Position numbers and translations under genes: made by a program. The notes under the pieces were generated by a model that was not told where the DNA came from, did no database searches, and worked only from the letters and a program-made list of their open reading frames with translations. Shown in pieces: positions 17,660 to 26,703 of a stretch of DNA of 64,000 bases (within the stretch, counting starts at the first letter, position 1; the number at the start of each line of letters is the position of its first letter). Origin of the DNA: Schlesneria sp. (GTDB taxonomy: Bacteria; Planctomycetota; Planctomycetia; Planctomycetales; Planctomycetaceae); assembly GCA_028291515.1 (NCBI GenBank), contig JAQGHU010000039.1, positions 62,001 through 126,000 on the forward strand. Reading direction: 5' to 3'.

Positions 17660-19954
17660 CTATTGAGGCGAATCCGGAACCGGGGCACCGGGAATGTCCA
17701 GGGGCTGGCCGATCATTGATGCGGGGCCGAGGTCTACGTCCAGTGGATTCGACACTGCGCCATCTCCACGAACTACAAGGATGTCGGCATCGACCAAGCC
17801 GGTCAGCGTGTAGTTGGGCACCGTGAAGCGCACACCAAGGTCGTACCAGCCTTGAATCAACGCTTCCGTCTGTTGACCGTTCACCGAGACGAGGACTCGT
17901 CCGGGCTCGGGACCAAACCCTTCGCCCGCGATAGTCAGCGTTGCCCCTGGAGCGGCGGCCGTTAGATCGCAGGAGAAGGCCGCGGGATCGACCGGCAGGA
18001 TCTCGGTCCGAGCGATCACAGCACCGTTGTTGGCTTCGTTGACTTCTCCCACTTGCTGATGGCTGTCGACGAGGACCTGCAGATAGTTGAACGGAACCTT
18101 GTGTCCTTCCGGCGTGACTCCCATCCGATTGGCTTGCAGAGGCAGTCGAATATCGACTGGACGTACTTCGCCGATGTCCATTGAGGGAATCACGACACCG
18201 GCCTGAGGCAGACTCGCATCGGCATTCGCGTCATTGCTGGCCAGGGCCAACACGCTGAACGGTGACGTAATCTGTATCTGACTGTTGTTGCGGACCCAGA
18301 CGCGAAAACGTGGACCCAGATTTTGCTCGGGATGACCGTTGTCGACAAATCGGACGGCCAGCATTTGCAAGTCCATGCTGGCGGCTTGAATCACAACGGG
18401 CTCAACGTCGACCCAGGTCCCGCATGTCGCGACAGGCAATGGTTGCCAGATGGGATACTGATAGTAGAGCCAGGGCTGACACGATTGATAGACGATCGGG
18501 CGGCAATAGTTTGGTCGAGGATCGTAGAACGGACGACAGGTATCCCACCAGCTCCAACTGACCCAGGGCGACCAGCGCGGATACCAGCAATGAGTCGGGT
18601 AACATCCGCCGCCTGCATACCAGACGCTGAATGAGCCTGCTGTGAACGCCGCTGCGACAGCTCCGTGATGGCGATGCTGCCAGCCACCCGAGTTGATCAC
18701 GTTCGCCGAGAAGTTCATCTGCCGCGTCAGGTCGCCGTGGCGTTGCAATTGGAACTGTCGTTCCAGGTTCAACTGATGTCCCACATTCGTGTTCTGCCAA
18801 TGCTTCAATCCATCACCGTGGACCAGGCGTTCCTGATGAAGGCCACTGATCTTGTTGGCATTCAGATGGGCGAGTTGCATCTGTTTCGTGAAGTCGGGTG
18901 AGTGCTTGAACTGATCGAAATTCCGTTCAAAGTCGTGATGATCTTTGGCGTGCATCAATGACTGCAACTGCTCGGAATGTCGGTCTGGACCGTCGTTCTT
19001 CCGATCAAAATGCAGGTTTCCATTTTTGGGGATCTGCAATGGAGTCGCCTGCCTCTGGGCACCAGCAATAGGAGTATCCACCTTCATCGGCAGATGTTCG
19101 CGATTGAAGTGGCGTCCCGGTTCTCCGCGGTTGGCATCCAGTTTCAGACCACCATTGCCGGGAACCTGGGGATTGAGATTGAGACCACCCGGTGGCTTGT
19201 TATCGCGACGATTCTCCAAGACATGCTTAGAGTCCAGCTTCGGCAAGTTCGGATTGTTATTGCCAGCATTCGGATTGAACTGCGGAAGCTTGTTGTTTCC
19301 AAGATTAGGCTGCCCCACACCATTGGCGGGATTGTCGCCACTCCGATGTCCGTGCGGCGGCAAATTGAGTTTGGGTTGGACATTGGGAATGGACGGATTG
19401 CCTGACCCTGCTCCGGGTAAGGTGTTGTTTGGCGGATTGAGCTTAGGTTGCTGCGGCGGAAGCCTGTTCCGATCCTCCTGATGCCGAGGACCAGTTGGGT
19501 TGTTGTTCTGTGGCAGTTGGATCTTGGAGTCGACCTTCGGCAAATCATGTTTGCGCGGTGGATTCGAATCCTTCTGCGTCAACAAGACCTTGGGCGCTTC
19601 ATGTGGCAATTGCAGTTTATGGTGTTCCGCCTGTGGTCGATTGTTTTGACCATTCTCCATCAACTGGATGTTGTGTACCGCCTTGGGAGCGTGATTCGGC
19701 AGGTCTACTCGAGGTTGATGAACCCGAACCGGTTGCGCGTTCGGCGGCGGATTCACATGGACCGGGGCGTGGTGGGCTGGCTGAGAATGCTTATTGTTTC
19801 CCTGCGCCGGTGTTGAGGGCGGCGCACGATGCTCAATCTTGGGCGGGGCTTTATGTTCCGCGCGGCGGTGCTCATCTTTCGCCTCGACCAGAACTCCAGT
19901 CGAGACCGTCGCTGAGATCAAGTACGCAATTGTCGACCAGCGAATACTAGACAT
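17660..19954 (-). CDS. Low-complexity Pro/Asn/His-rich exported protein with CARDB and IPT/TIG domains
   Basis: 764 residues. The N-terminus (MSSIRWSTIAYLISATVSTG, cleavage near VEA) is a signal peptide. Residues about 25-330 are dominated by Pro, Asn, His, Gln and Lys, with repeated PPN, LPQ, NNxP and KLxLP motifs. About 330-430 is a charged helical part (QLQRHGDLTRQMNF). About 430-520 is rich in Trp, Tyr, Cys and Pro (CWYPRWSPWVSWSWWDTCRP). About 530-660 is a CARDB-like adhesion domain (LQVLVDSHQQVGEVNEANN). About 665-750 is an IPT/TIG domain (TIAGEGFGPEPGRVLVSVNG). The order suggests a surface or cell-envelope protein with a long flexible arm. No enzyme activity is implied. mnmA is divergent. 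Confidence 0.8.
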   Translation of the reverse strand: MSSIRWSTIAYLISATVSTGVLVEAKDEHRRAEHKAPPKIEHRAPPSTPAQGNNKHSQPAHHAPVHVNPPPNAQPVRVHQPRVDLPNHAPKAVHNIQLMENGQNNRPQAEHHKLQLPHEAPKVLLTQKDSNPPRKHDLPKVDSKIQLPQNNNPTGPRHQEDRNRLPPQQPKLNPPNNTLPGAGSGNPSIPNVQPKLNLPPHGHRSGDNPANGVGQPNLGNNKLPQFNPNAGNNNPNLPKLDSKHVLENRRDNKPPGGLNLNPQVPGNGGLKLDANRGEPGRHFNREHLPMKVDTPIAGAQRQATPLQIPKNGNLHFDRKNDGPDRHSEQLQSLMHAKDHHDFERNFDQFKHSPDFTKQMQLAHLNANKISGLHQERLVHGDGLKHWQNTNVGHQLNLERQFQLQRHGDLTRQMNFSANVINSGGWQHRHHGAVAAAFTAGSFSVWYAGGGCYPTHCWYPRWSPWVSWSWWDTCRPFYDPRPNYCRPIVYQSCQPWLYYQYPIWQPLPVATCGTWVDVEPVVIQAASMDLQMLAVRFVDNGHPEQNLGPRFRVWVRNNSQIQITSPFSVLALASNDANADASLPQAGVVIPSMDIGEVRPVDIRLPLQANRMGVTPEGHKVPFNYLQVLVDSHQQVGEVNEANNGAVIARTEILPVDPAAFSCDLTAAAPGATLTIAGEGFGPEPGRVLVSVNGQQTEALIQGWYDLGVRFTVPNYTLTGLVDADILVVRGDGAVSNPLDVDLGPASMIGQPLDIPGAPVPDSPQ

Positions 19955-20423
19955 GCCACACCCTGCCCTGCTTGAGCGTTTGGTCAGACTGGCTACCGTC
20001 GATGGCAGCCTGCAGATAGTTTACGATTCTGTAATGTCGAGACAACGGGCCACTCGACCAAATGCGCAACACCTTGGAATCTCGCCCAACTTGTCATCAA
20101 CCAGAGTGATCCATGGCATGTTGCATTCCAAATCGTAAGGAAACAAATATCCAGCTAGAAAACATCGGTTTTTGCGGCTCCGAAAGGCCAGCCGTGCCTC
20201 AAACGCGTGACGTAATCCGGTTTTAATGGATCAAAATCACGTCACCGCATAATCACTGTGACTCCGATTGCGTCGAAATGAGGGCGCTTTCCTTAATTTT
20301 CGCGAGCCAATTGTCATCCATTCTGCTCCTCGAACTGCTCGATGCTTCTGCTACAATTCAGCTTTGATCTGATCACAACCCTTGTTTCCGAAGCTCTCGC
20401 CCGAGAGCGTGGACTGTCGTTCA
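19955..20423. other. Divergent intergenic region upstream of mnmA
   Basis: No gene is visible in these 469 bases between two divergent genes. A 7-bp inverted repeat, GTGACGT (20207-20213) and ACGTCAC (20239-20245), is separated by 25 bases and could be an operator. A TACAAT box at 20352-20357 lies about 70 bases before the mnmA start, without a good -35 box. Confidence 0.4.
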
Positions 20424-21578
20424 ATGACTCGTCGTATTGTCTTGGCCATGAGCGGTGGCGTTGATAGTTCCGCTGCCGCGGTGCTGTTGAAGCGCCAGGG
20501 ATTCGAAGTGATCGGCCTGTTCATGCGGTCGGGTGCAACCGAAGAACCGCGCGAAGTCTGTCGACTGCCGGCCGATACTGAAGTGGCGCCTGCCGCCATT
20601 CAGCTGCCGATTCTGGGAACCAAATCCAACAAGCAAGGCTGCTGCTCAGCCTCGGATGCCGCCGACGCGCGACGCGTGGCAGATGTGCTCGACATTCCGT
20701 TTCACGCTCTCAATTTCGCCGACGCCTTCGGGCGGATCAAGGATTACTTCGCTGACGAGTACCTTGCCGGGCGAACTCCGAATCCGTGCGTGATGTGCAA
20801 CAACTGGCTGAAGTTCGGCAAGCTGTGGGATTTTGCCGTCAGTGTGGGGGCCGATGGAATTGCGACCGGCCACTATGCGCAGATCAACGAGATCGACGGT
20901 CGGCCCGCACTCGTGCGAGGGTTCGATCGGACCAAAGATCAGTCCTATGTGCTGGCGGGAATCAATCGCGACATCCTGGGTCGGATCCTGTTTCCCGTGG
21001 GTACGTATACGAAGCCAGCAATTCGTGAGTTGGCCGCCGAAGCGGGATTGCGCGTGGCCACCAAGCCCGACAGCCAGGAAATCTGCTTCATCCCCGACAA
21101 TAACTATGTCGGATTCCTCGAACGCCATCGTGGCAAACCGGACACAGGCGGAGATTTCGTCGATACGGCAGGAAAAGTATTGGGCCAACACTCAGGCTAT
21201 GAACAATTCACGATCGGTCAGCGGCGCGGCTTGGGGATTACTTTTGGTGAGCCGAGGTTCGTGATCCGCATCGAACCCAATACACGACGCGTCGTATTAG
21301 GAACTTATCAGGACTTGGCTCGTAAGGAACTGACTGCGGACGGCCTGAGCTGGCTTGTGGATGATCTGCCATCCAGCTTCCGCTGCCATGCGCAGATCCG
21401 TTATCAGCACACTGCAGCATCAGCCACAGTTGAACTGATCGAACGCGATCACGTTCGCGTTTTGTTCGACGAGCCTCAATTCGGCGTTGCTCCGGGTCAG
21501 GCATTGGTCCTGTACGACGGCGATCGCGTGCTGGCCGGCGGTTGGATTCAGCAGGAAGAACTCGCGGCAGCACGCTAG
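20424..21578 (+). CDS. mnmA: tRNA 2-thiouridylase MnmA
   Basis: The enzyme uses ATP to thiolate U34 of Lys, Glu and Gln tRNAs. The start at 20424 puts MTRRIVLAMSGGVDSS at the N-terminus, the PP-loop pyrophosphatase motif SGGVDSS; the open frame 14 codons upstream has no support. The two catalytic cysteines are present, in TPNPCVMCNNWLKFG and in SQEICFIPD. The tRNA-binding block TGHYAQI, the DQSYVL motif and FTIGQRRGLGI are all conserved. Length (384 residues) is normal. An extra stretch after the first strand (about residues 38-70, RSGATEEPREVCRLP and on) is longer than in E. coli MnmA and precedes CCSASDAADARRVA. No IscS or Tus genes are adjacent. Confidence 0.95.
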   Translation: MTRRIVLAMSGGVDSSAAAVLLKRQGFEVIGLFMRSGATEEPREVCRLPADTEVAPAAIQLPILGTKSNKQGCCSASDAADARRVADVLDIPFHALNFADAFGRIKDYFADEYLAGRTPNPCVMCNNWLKFGKLWDFAVSVGADGIATGHYAQINEIDGRPALVRGFDRTKDQSYVLAGINRDILGRILFPVGTYTKPAIRELAAEAGLRVATKPDSQEICFIPDNNYVGFLERHRGKPDTGGDFVDTAGKVLGQHSGYEQFTIGQRRGLGITFGEPRFVIRIEPNTRRVVLGTYQDLARKELTADGLSWLVDDLPSSFRCHAQIRYQHTAASATVELIERDHVRVLFDEPQFGVAPGQALVLYDGDRVLAGGWIQQEELAAAR

Positions 21579-21684
21579 TGCGTACGTCCGTCCATTGAGA
21601 ATAGATTCTCGACATGGCAATCTTCGCACTCCAGAATCCGTCGCCGACTGATCCCCCTCTTGACTACTTCGGAGTTGCGGTCTG

Positions 21685-23148
21685 TTGCCAGTAGCTGTTC
21701 GTGAGACTCTTGAGACTGGATCGACATCAACTCCTCATCGAGTCAATTGGGGTGTGATGGCGTTCTCTGTCGCGCTGGTGACGGCCGCCGCTGTCGTGCG
21801 GTTAGTCGCCAGTTGGGACAACTTCTGGCTGGATGAGATCTGGTCCTGGAGGTTCGCGATTTCGGCGAAGTCTTACTGGCAGATCGCCACGGGAATTCCG
21901 CACGACAACAACCAGATCTTGAATACCTGGGCCATCTATTCTTTTCCACCCGATTCCCATTGGACGCTGTATCGCATCCCGGCGGTGTTGGCCGGCATTG
22001 GTGCTGTTGTTCTGGCGGGGATGAGCGGTTGGAAGCGATCTGCCTGCGAGGGCATCACGGCACTGGTGCTGACGGGAACTTCCTTTGTCTTCATCCAGTA
22101 TTCGTCCGAAGCGCGCGGCTACGCGTATTTGTTGCTGTTCGTGTTTCTGTCGGTTTGGCTGATGCAACGCATCGATCCAACCGCGAGTCGCCGAGACGAA
22201 CTCCTATTCGGTATCAGTGCCAGCTTTGGATTTCTCGCCCACTTTCTGTTTGTCGCCGCTTATGGCGGTTTGATTGCCTGGTCGCTGATCAGCGTCATTC
22301 GGCGGCATCGACGTTGGACCTCGCGAATGAGTTCCCTGATCTGGATGCATGGTCTCCCGTTTCTCACGTTGGCTGGACTCGCGATCTGTTACAGTGGGAT
22401 GCCCATGGCTGGCGGCGGCGACCATCAGCGAGTGCTTGAGATCATCACTCAAGTCGGGGCCTTAATCGTGGGAGGACCGAACCATGGTTTCGTTGCCGTT
22501 CTGTGCTGCTGTATTACAGTCCTTGCCAGCGTCATCGCGCTGGTGCAATTGAACAAGCAAGCCGATGGAGTCGTCTACTTTGTCGTGGGCTCGACGATCA
22601 CGCTCGCATTGATGATCATCGTCGCAGCAACAGACCTCGTCTATCCCCGTCATTTTCTAGTCCCGATGGCCTGCGTGTTGATCTTACTGAGCCATCTGCT
22701 GGCAACGCTGTGGAATGCAGGCCGCATGGGAAAAGTTGTCTATCTCGTTGCGGTGGGTTTATTCCTAATGGGCAACGCCGTTCACACATCGTCGCTATTA
22801 AAATATGGACGTGGGTCATACGAAGAGGCCGTCGCGTTTCTACAGGCAGAATCGGGCGACACCATCACGTTAGGAAGCGATCACGACTTCCGAAATGGCA
22901 TGGTGTTGGATTACTACTACCGCCGATTACCCAATCCCAAGCCGCTGGCCTACTACCCCCGCAATCAATGGCCGCCAGAGGGTCCAGAGTGGTTAATCCT
23001 GCATTCCTTCGAACAACCTGCAGTCCCACAGTCGATCATTCAGCCCTCTGCCGAACACCGATATCAATTGGTGAAAGTCTTTCCATACTACGGCCTGTCG
23101 GGTTGGAATTGGATTCTGTACAGACGTGCCACAGCGACGGCATCTTGA
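21685..23148 (+). CDS. GT-C type membrane glycosyltransferase, ArnT/PMT-like
   Basis: 487 residues with about ten hydrophobic segments. The first loop holds DNFWLDEIWSWRFA, the acidic D-E motif typical of GT-C enzymes (GT39/GT83, ArnT and PMT), which use polyprenyl-phosphate-linked sugars on the outer face of the inner membrane. Also visible is QYSSEARGYAYLLLFV, a typical third loop of these proteins, and a soluble C-terminal tail (about 390-487). The start is TTG at 21685, with GGAG ten bases upstream. The internal GTG-ATG at residues 25-26 is an alternative that would still leave the first membrane segment. Donor and acceptor are unknown. Confidence 0.75.
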   Translation: MPVAVRETLETGSTSTPHRVNWGVMAFSVALVTAAAVVRLVASWDNFWLDEIWSWRFAISAKSYWQIATGIPHDNNQILNTWAIYSFPPDSHWTLYRIPAVLAGIGAVVLAGMSGWKRSACEGITALVLTGTSFVFIQYSSEARGYAYLLLFVFLSVWLMQRIDPTASRRDELLFGISASFGFLAHFLFVAAYGGLIAWSLISVIRRHRRWTSRMSSLIWMHGLPFLTLAGLAICYSGMPMAGGGDHQRVLEIITQVGALIVGGPNHGFVAVLCCCITVLASVIALVQLNKQADGVVYFVVGSTITLALMIIVAATDLVYPRHFLVPMACVLILLSHLLATLWNAGRMGKVVYLVAVGLFLMGNAVHTSSLLKYGRGSYEEAVAFLQAESGDTITLGSDHDFRNGMVLDYYYRRLPNPKPLAYYPRNQWPPEGPEWLILHSFEQPAVPQSIIQPSAEHRYQLVKVFPYYGLSGWNWILYRRATATAS

Positions 23149-23273
23149 TTGGCTGACCTGCCGAATGCGCGAGCGAAATAAAGACGCATCCCATTGATCG
23201 GCCGTCATCGATGTGTTATTAACTTGATGCGTGCTCACACATCTCTCTGTTCGTTCATCGATAGGAGACCGGC

Positions 23274-24209
23274 ATGTCATTTCGGATCAAGACCAGTCGC
23301 GGATTCACTCTGATTGAGCTGCTGGTTGTCATCGCGATCATCGCGGTTCTGATTGCCCTCTTATTGCCGGCAGTCCAACAGGCTCGCGAAGCAGCGCGAC
23401 GGACTCAATGTAAGAACAACCTGAAACAACTCGGCCTGGCGCTGCACAATTACCACGATACCCACAACGTCTTCCCGTATGCTCAGACGCCGTGCTGTCA
23501 AGGCGGGCACACGTGGGTCGAAATGATCTTGCCCTTTGTCGATAACGGTCCGATGTATAACCAGATCAACTTCAATATCGACATTACCAACGGAACTTCG
23601 ACAAGCGGCAATCGGGGTTTGATTGACTCCAAGCCGTTCGGATTTCTGGCCTGCCCGAGTAATCCTTACAGCGCCAAACTGCAGACGAAACTTGCGGAAA
23701 ACTTCTGGCTGGTCGATTTTCCCACGCAGGGTTTGGGTTACGTTCCTTCCGCCGGTTCGATCCTTCCCGATAGTCGAACGCCCGATTGCCCGAGCGGCCT
23801 GACGTACTGCATCTCTGAGGCGGCGATCACGTGGGACAGTCCTTGGACTAAAGGAGGCGGACCTGGGATGTTTAATCGTGGGCCATCAGTTTCTCGCATT
23901 CGGGATGTTGTTGATGGAACGTCCAATGTCTATTTGCTGGGTGAGCGCAAGGCCGAGGAATGCCGTTTCGGTGGAGCCTTCAATGCGAACTTCTCGATCG
24001 CTTACATCGGCCAGAAGCCGAACAGCCCTACTCGCAGCGCCGACACCTTCGATTGGCCCCGCAACTGCGGTTATGCCAGCCATCACGTCGGCGGGTTGCA
24101 CATGCTGATGGCTGACGGCAGCACGCAATTTGTCAGCACCAACATCGACTTCCGCCTGTGGAGTTTCATGGGTGACAAGTCGGACGGCAATGTCGCGTCT
24201 CTGCAGTAG
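23274..24209 (+). CDS. DUF1559 prepilin-type protein
   Basis: 311 residues. AGGAGA lies eight bases before the ATG. The N-terminus [10 protein letters not shown] precedes [20 protein letters not shown], and [20 protein letters not shown] follows. Mid-protein [13 protein letters not shown] and the closing [19 protein letters not shown] are the family hallmarks. It is followed 75 bases later by a small lipoprotein, the same gene order as the pair at 14.2-15.9 kb on the other strand, so the two loci look like paralogous copies of one module. Function of the family is not established. Confidence 0.9.
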   Translation: MSFRIKTSRGFTLIELLVVIAIIAVLIALLLPAVQQAREAARRTQCKNNLKQLGLALHNYHDTHNVFPYAQTPCCQGGHTWVEMILPFVDNGPMYNQINFNIDITNGTSTSGNRGLIDSKPFGFLACPSNPYSAKLQTKLAENFWLVDFPTQGLGYVPSAGSILPDSRTPDCPSGLTYCISEAAITWDSPWTKGGGPGMFNRGPSVSRIRDVVDGTSNVYLLGERKAEECRFGGAFNANFSIAYIGQKPNSPTRSADTFDWPRNCGYASHHVGGLHMLMADGSTQFVSTNIDFRLWSFMGDKSDGNVASLQ

Positions 24210-24284
24210 ACCTGTGATGGTGAATCAGCGTCATTACTTCTTCGCTCGGACGGCAAGCTTCTGTCACGAAGGGATCTCTATCGC

Positions 24285-24716
24285 ATGCTGCTCGTTAGCC
24301 GAATCACTCTGAATGCATTGCTTCCTCTACTGACCATCGTGGCAGGTTGTGGCCGGTCCACGGGGCCTGAACTGACGCGTATCACCGGCTTGGTTACGTT
24401 CGACGGAAAACCAGTTGGACCCGGGACCGTCGGTTTCGTACCGACAGATCCCCTGGGCAGTCCCGCTTCGGGGACGATTGAGAAAAATGGCAGATTCAAG
24501 ATGAGTGTCTTCACTCCCGGGGACGGTGCCCTGCCCGGTTCGTACAAAGTTGCGGTCACTGTCGTCAAAGAACCGGCGCATGGCGACGACAAAGGGAATT
24601 TATTCCCACCCACGTTTCTGAGCCCTGAACGATACATGAATCCCGATACATCCGGATTCACGATCACGGTTGAGAAACGCAAACCGCAGGATGTGAAATT
24701 CGAATTGAAGCCCTAA
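24285..24716 (+). CDS. Small lipoprotein with carboxypeptidase-regulatory-like fold, paired with DUF1559
   Basis: 143 residues. The signal ends in lipobox TIVAGC. The mature part, ELTRITGLVTFDGKPVGPGT and then LPGSYKVAVTVV, has the G-x-V-x-x-x-G-x-P-V and PGxYxV pattern of transthyretin-like/CarboxypepD-reg domains common in planctomycete lipoproteins. It ends two bases before the stop of the convergent inositol oxygenase gene, leaving essentially no intergenic space. It probably shares a transcript with the DUF1559 gene upstream. Confidence 0.8.
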   Translation: MLLVSRITLNALLPLLTIVAGCGRSTGPELTRITGLVTFDGKPVGPGTVGFVPTDPLGSPASGTIEKNGRFKMSVFTPGDGALPGSYKVAVTVVKEPAHGDDKGNLFPPTFLSPERYMNPDTSGFTITVEKRKPQDVKFELKP

Positions 24717-24718
24717 GG

Positions 24719-25624
24719 CTACCAGCTCAACTTTGCGGGAAAGTACTCCGCAATCAGGTCTTCGTAGAACGGACGAAGTTCCTCGACGTTGGGCGGCGAA
24801 TGACTCTTTGTGTAGAGGTCGTACGGATTAAACGCCCTCACCCAGTCCAGCATCTCTCGATCGCGGTCACTCGTCAGGTGCCCATATTCGTCTTCGTGAT
24901 GCCACGCGTAGAACGAATGGTAGCGCAGCATATACAGCGCCGGGTCGGGCAGGTAATCCTTTACGACGTGATAGATGTATTCGTCGTGGCCCCATGATAA
25001 TTGCACCTGATCCAGCCCGCAGCCTGCTTCGTAAATACCAAGACGCGACTGGTATCGCGGGTCATCATGGTCAGGATTGTCCGTAAAGAATTGCGGGAAG
25101 ACGTTCTTCCTGGAATACTGGCAACCCGTCGGAAAGGTGTCTCCGACCACAGCCCATTGTGGCTCACCCCACAGGCACAGGATCTTACCGAGGTCGTGGA
25201 TGAATCCTGCCAGGATGAACCATCGCGGCTGGCCGTCCGCGCGAATATGCTCAGAAGTCTGCAGTAGATGCTGAAGCTGCGACAAATCGGTATCAGGATC
25301 ACTCTCATCAACCAGCGTATTCAAATACTCGGCCGCTTCCCAGATTCCCATCTGACTGCGGTCCAGCGTCAAATACTGCTGACGCTTGGCTCGAGCAAAC
25401 TCATACGTCTGATGGCGATGATTCAAGCGATAGAACTCGCGCACACCGGGTCGCGCGTCCGCTTCGTAGTTCCGAAACTGATCCTGCTTCTTGGCCGGAT
25501 CGACCGCCTGAAACGAAGCCAAGCCTGGTGAGGTGACCTCCGGATAGCGATCCCTGAGGAAGTCGTCCCATTCCTCCAAGCTTTGAAGCGGATTCGGGTT
25601 TTCGCGATCGTCTATTGGATTCAT
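24719..25624 (-). CDS. miox: myo-Inositol oxygenase (MIOX)
   Basis: The protein converts myo-inositol and O2 to D-glucuronate with a mixed-valent di-iron centre. The chosen ATG at 25624 gives about 301 residues, close to the animal and plant enzymes; ATGs at 25633 and further upstream have no better ribosome site. All six iron ligands expected from the mouse enzyme are present, in RHQTYEFARAKR (His), HDLGK (His, Asp), SWGHDEY (His), YHSFYAW (His) and FNPYDLYTK (Asp). The substrate region GEPQWAVVGDTFPTGC and the C-terminal end KLSW match eukaryotic MIOX closely. No inositol uptake or uronate genes are next to it. The family is mostly eukaryotic, with scattered bacterial members. Confidence 0.92.
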   Translation of the reverse strand: MNPIDDRENPNPLQSLEEWDDFLRDRYPEVTSPGLASFQAVDPAKKQDQFRNYEADARPGVREFYRLNHRHQTYEFARAKRQQYLTLDRSQMGIWEAAEYLNTLVDESDPDTDLSQLQHLLQTSEHIRADGQPRWFILAGFIHDLGKILCLWGEPQWAVVGDTFPTGCQYSRKNVFPQFFTDNPDHDDPRYQSRLGIYEAGCGLDQVQLSWGHDEYIYHVVKDYLPDPALYMLRYHSFYAWHHEDEYGHLTSDRDREMLDWVRAFNPYDLYTKSHSPPNVEELRPFYEDLIAEYFPAKLSW

Positions 25625-25762
25625 AAACGGCATCCGTCGAAGAAGCGACTTTTCGACAGCACAGAACTGCTGCCGATGCATCCCATCAAGTTTGACGCCA
25701 TGATAGTATCGTGTTGCGCGAATTGAGTCATCGAGTCGATGCCGTCTACTGGATTTGGATAC

Positions 25763-26581
25763 ATGACCGTCATTCGAATAACAATCATCCTGGCCCTGAT
25801 GGCGAGTACCACCGCAAGTCATGCCGATGATTTCCACACGCTCATGATGCGTGCCACGGTGAAGTTACAACACGAGAGATCAACCGCCACGGGCTTCATT
25901 CTTCGTCAACCAAGGCCGGCACCGGCCGAGGAGTCGCGGTGGGTTCTGGTGACAGCCGCTCATGTCCTGGAACGCAGCAGCGATAACGAGACCATCGTGG
26001 TGTACCGCGTCTGTGAAGCCGAGGGCGCTTATCGGAAAGAACCAACGGCGCTAACGATCCGCAAAGACGGTCAGCCACTCTGGACGAAGCATCCCACCGA
26101 GGACATCGCGGCCATGGTTGTCACTCCCCCTGACAAAGTCGACCTGCCCAAGATTTCGACTGAACGACTCGCGAACGACGAACTGCTCCGCAAACATAGC
26201 ATCCACCCCGGTCAGACCGTGACCTGCCTGGGATATCCACATCGCACGGAAGCAAATCAAGCCGGGTTCCCAATTTTGCGATCGGGCTCGATTGCCAGTT
26301 ATCCGTTGATTCCCGCCACGCTGAATAAAACGTTTATGGTCAGCGCAAACACGTTCGAAGGAGACAGCGGCGGACCGATCTATGTGGTTGAGCCGGCCCT
26401 GCATCAATCAGGTGAGCAGCCCGAAGAAGTTCGACTTATTCTGGGATTGATGCACGGCCAGCATTTTCTGGATGAAGAAATGGCGATGATCTACGGCAAT
26501 AGCAAAGTGAGACATCGGCTGGGATTGGGAATTGTCATGCAGGCAGCATTCATCCGCGAAACGCTGGAGAAACTGCCGTAG
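25763..26581 (+). CDS. Exported trypsin-like serine protease
   Basis: The ATG at 25763 opens a signal peptide (MTVIRITIILALMASTTASHA), so it is preferred over the open frame beginning at 25739. About 272 residues. The triad is visible: His in VTAAHVLE, Asp in HPTEDIAAMVV and Ser in EGDSGGPIYVV. No PDZ domain follows, so it is not DegP-like; it resembles the short chymotrypsin-fold proteases found in many bacteria. Secreted or periplasmic action is likely; substrate is unknown. It is divergent from the inositol oxygenase gene. Confidence 0.82.
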   Translation: MTVIRITIILALMASTTASHADDFHTLMMRATVKLQHERSTATGFILRQPRPAPAEESRWVLVTAAHVLERSSDNETIVVYRVCEAEGAYRKEPTALTIRKDGQPLWTKHPTEDIAAMVVTPPDKVDLPKISTERLANDELLRKHSIHPGQTVTCLGYPHRTEANQAGFPILRSGSIASYPLIPATLNKTFMVSANTFEGDSGGPIYVVEPALHQSGEQPEEVRLILGLMHGQHFLDEEMAMIYGNSKVRHRLGLGIVMQAAFIRETLEKLP

Positions 26582-26703
26582 CGGCCGTTCTATCTTATTG
26601 AGCCGTGGTAGAACATCAAATCGGGAAGATCCCTGATCTGGTTTCGGAAACAAGAGCTGGTTGATCAGAACGATCAGCGACAATCTACACGTGTGAGGTC
26701 GTC

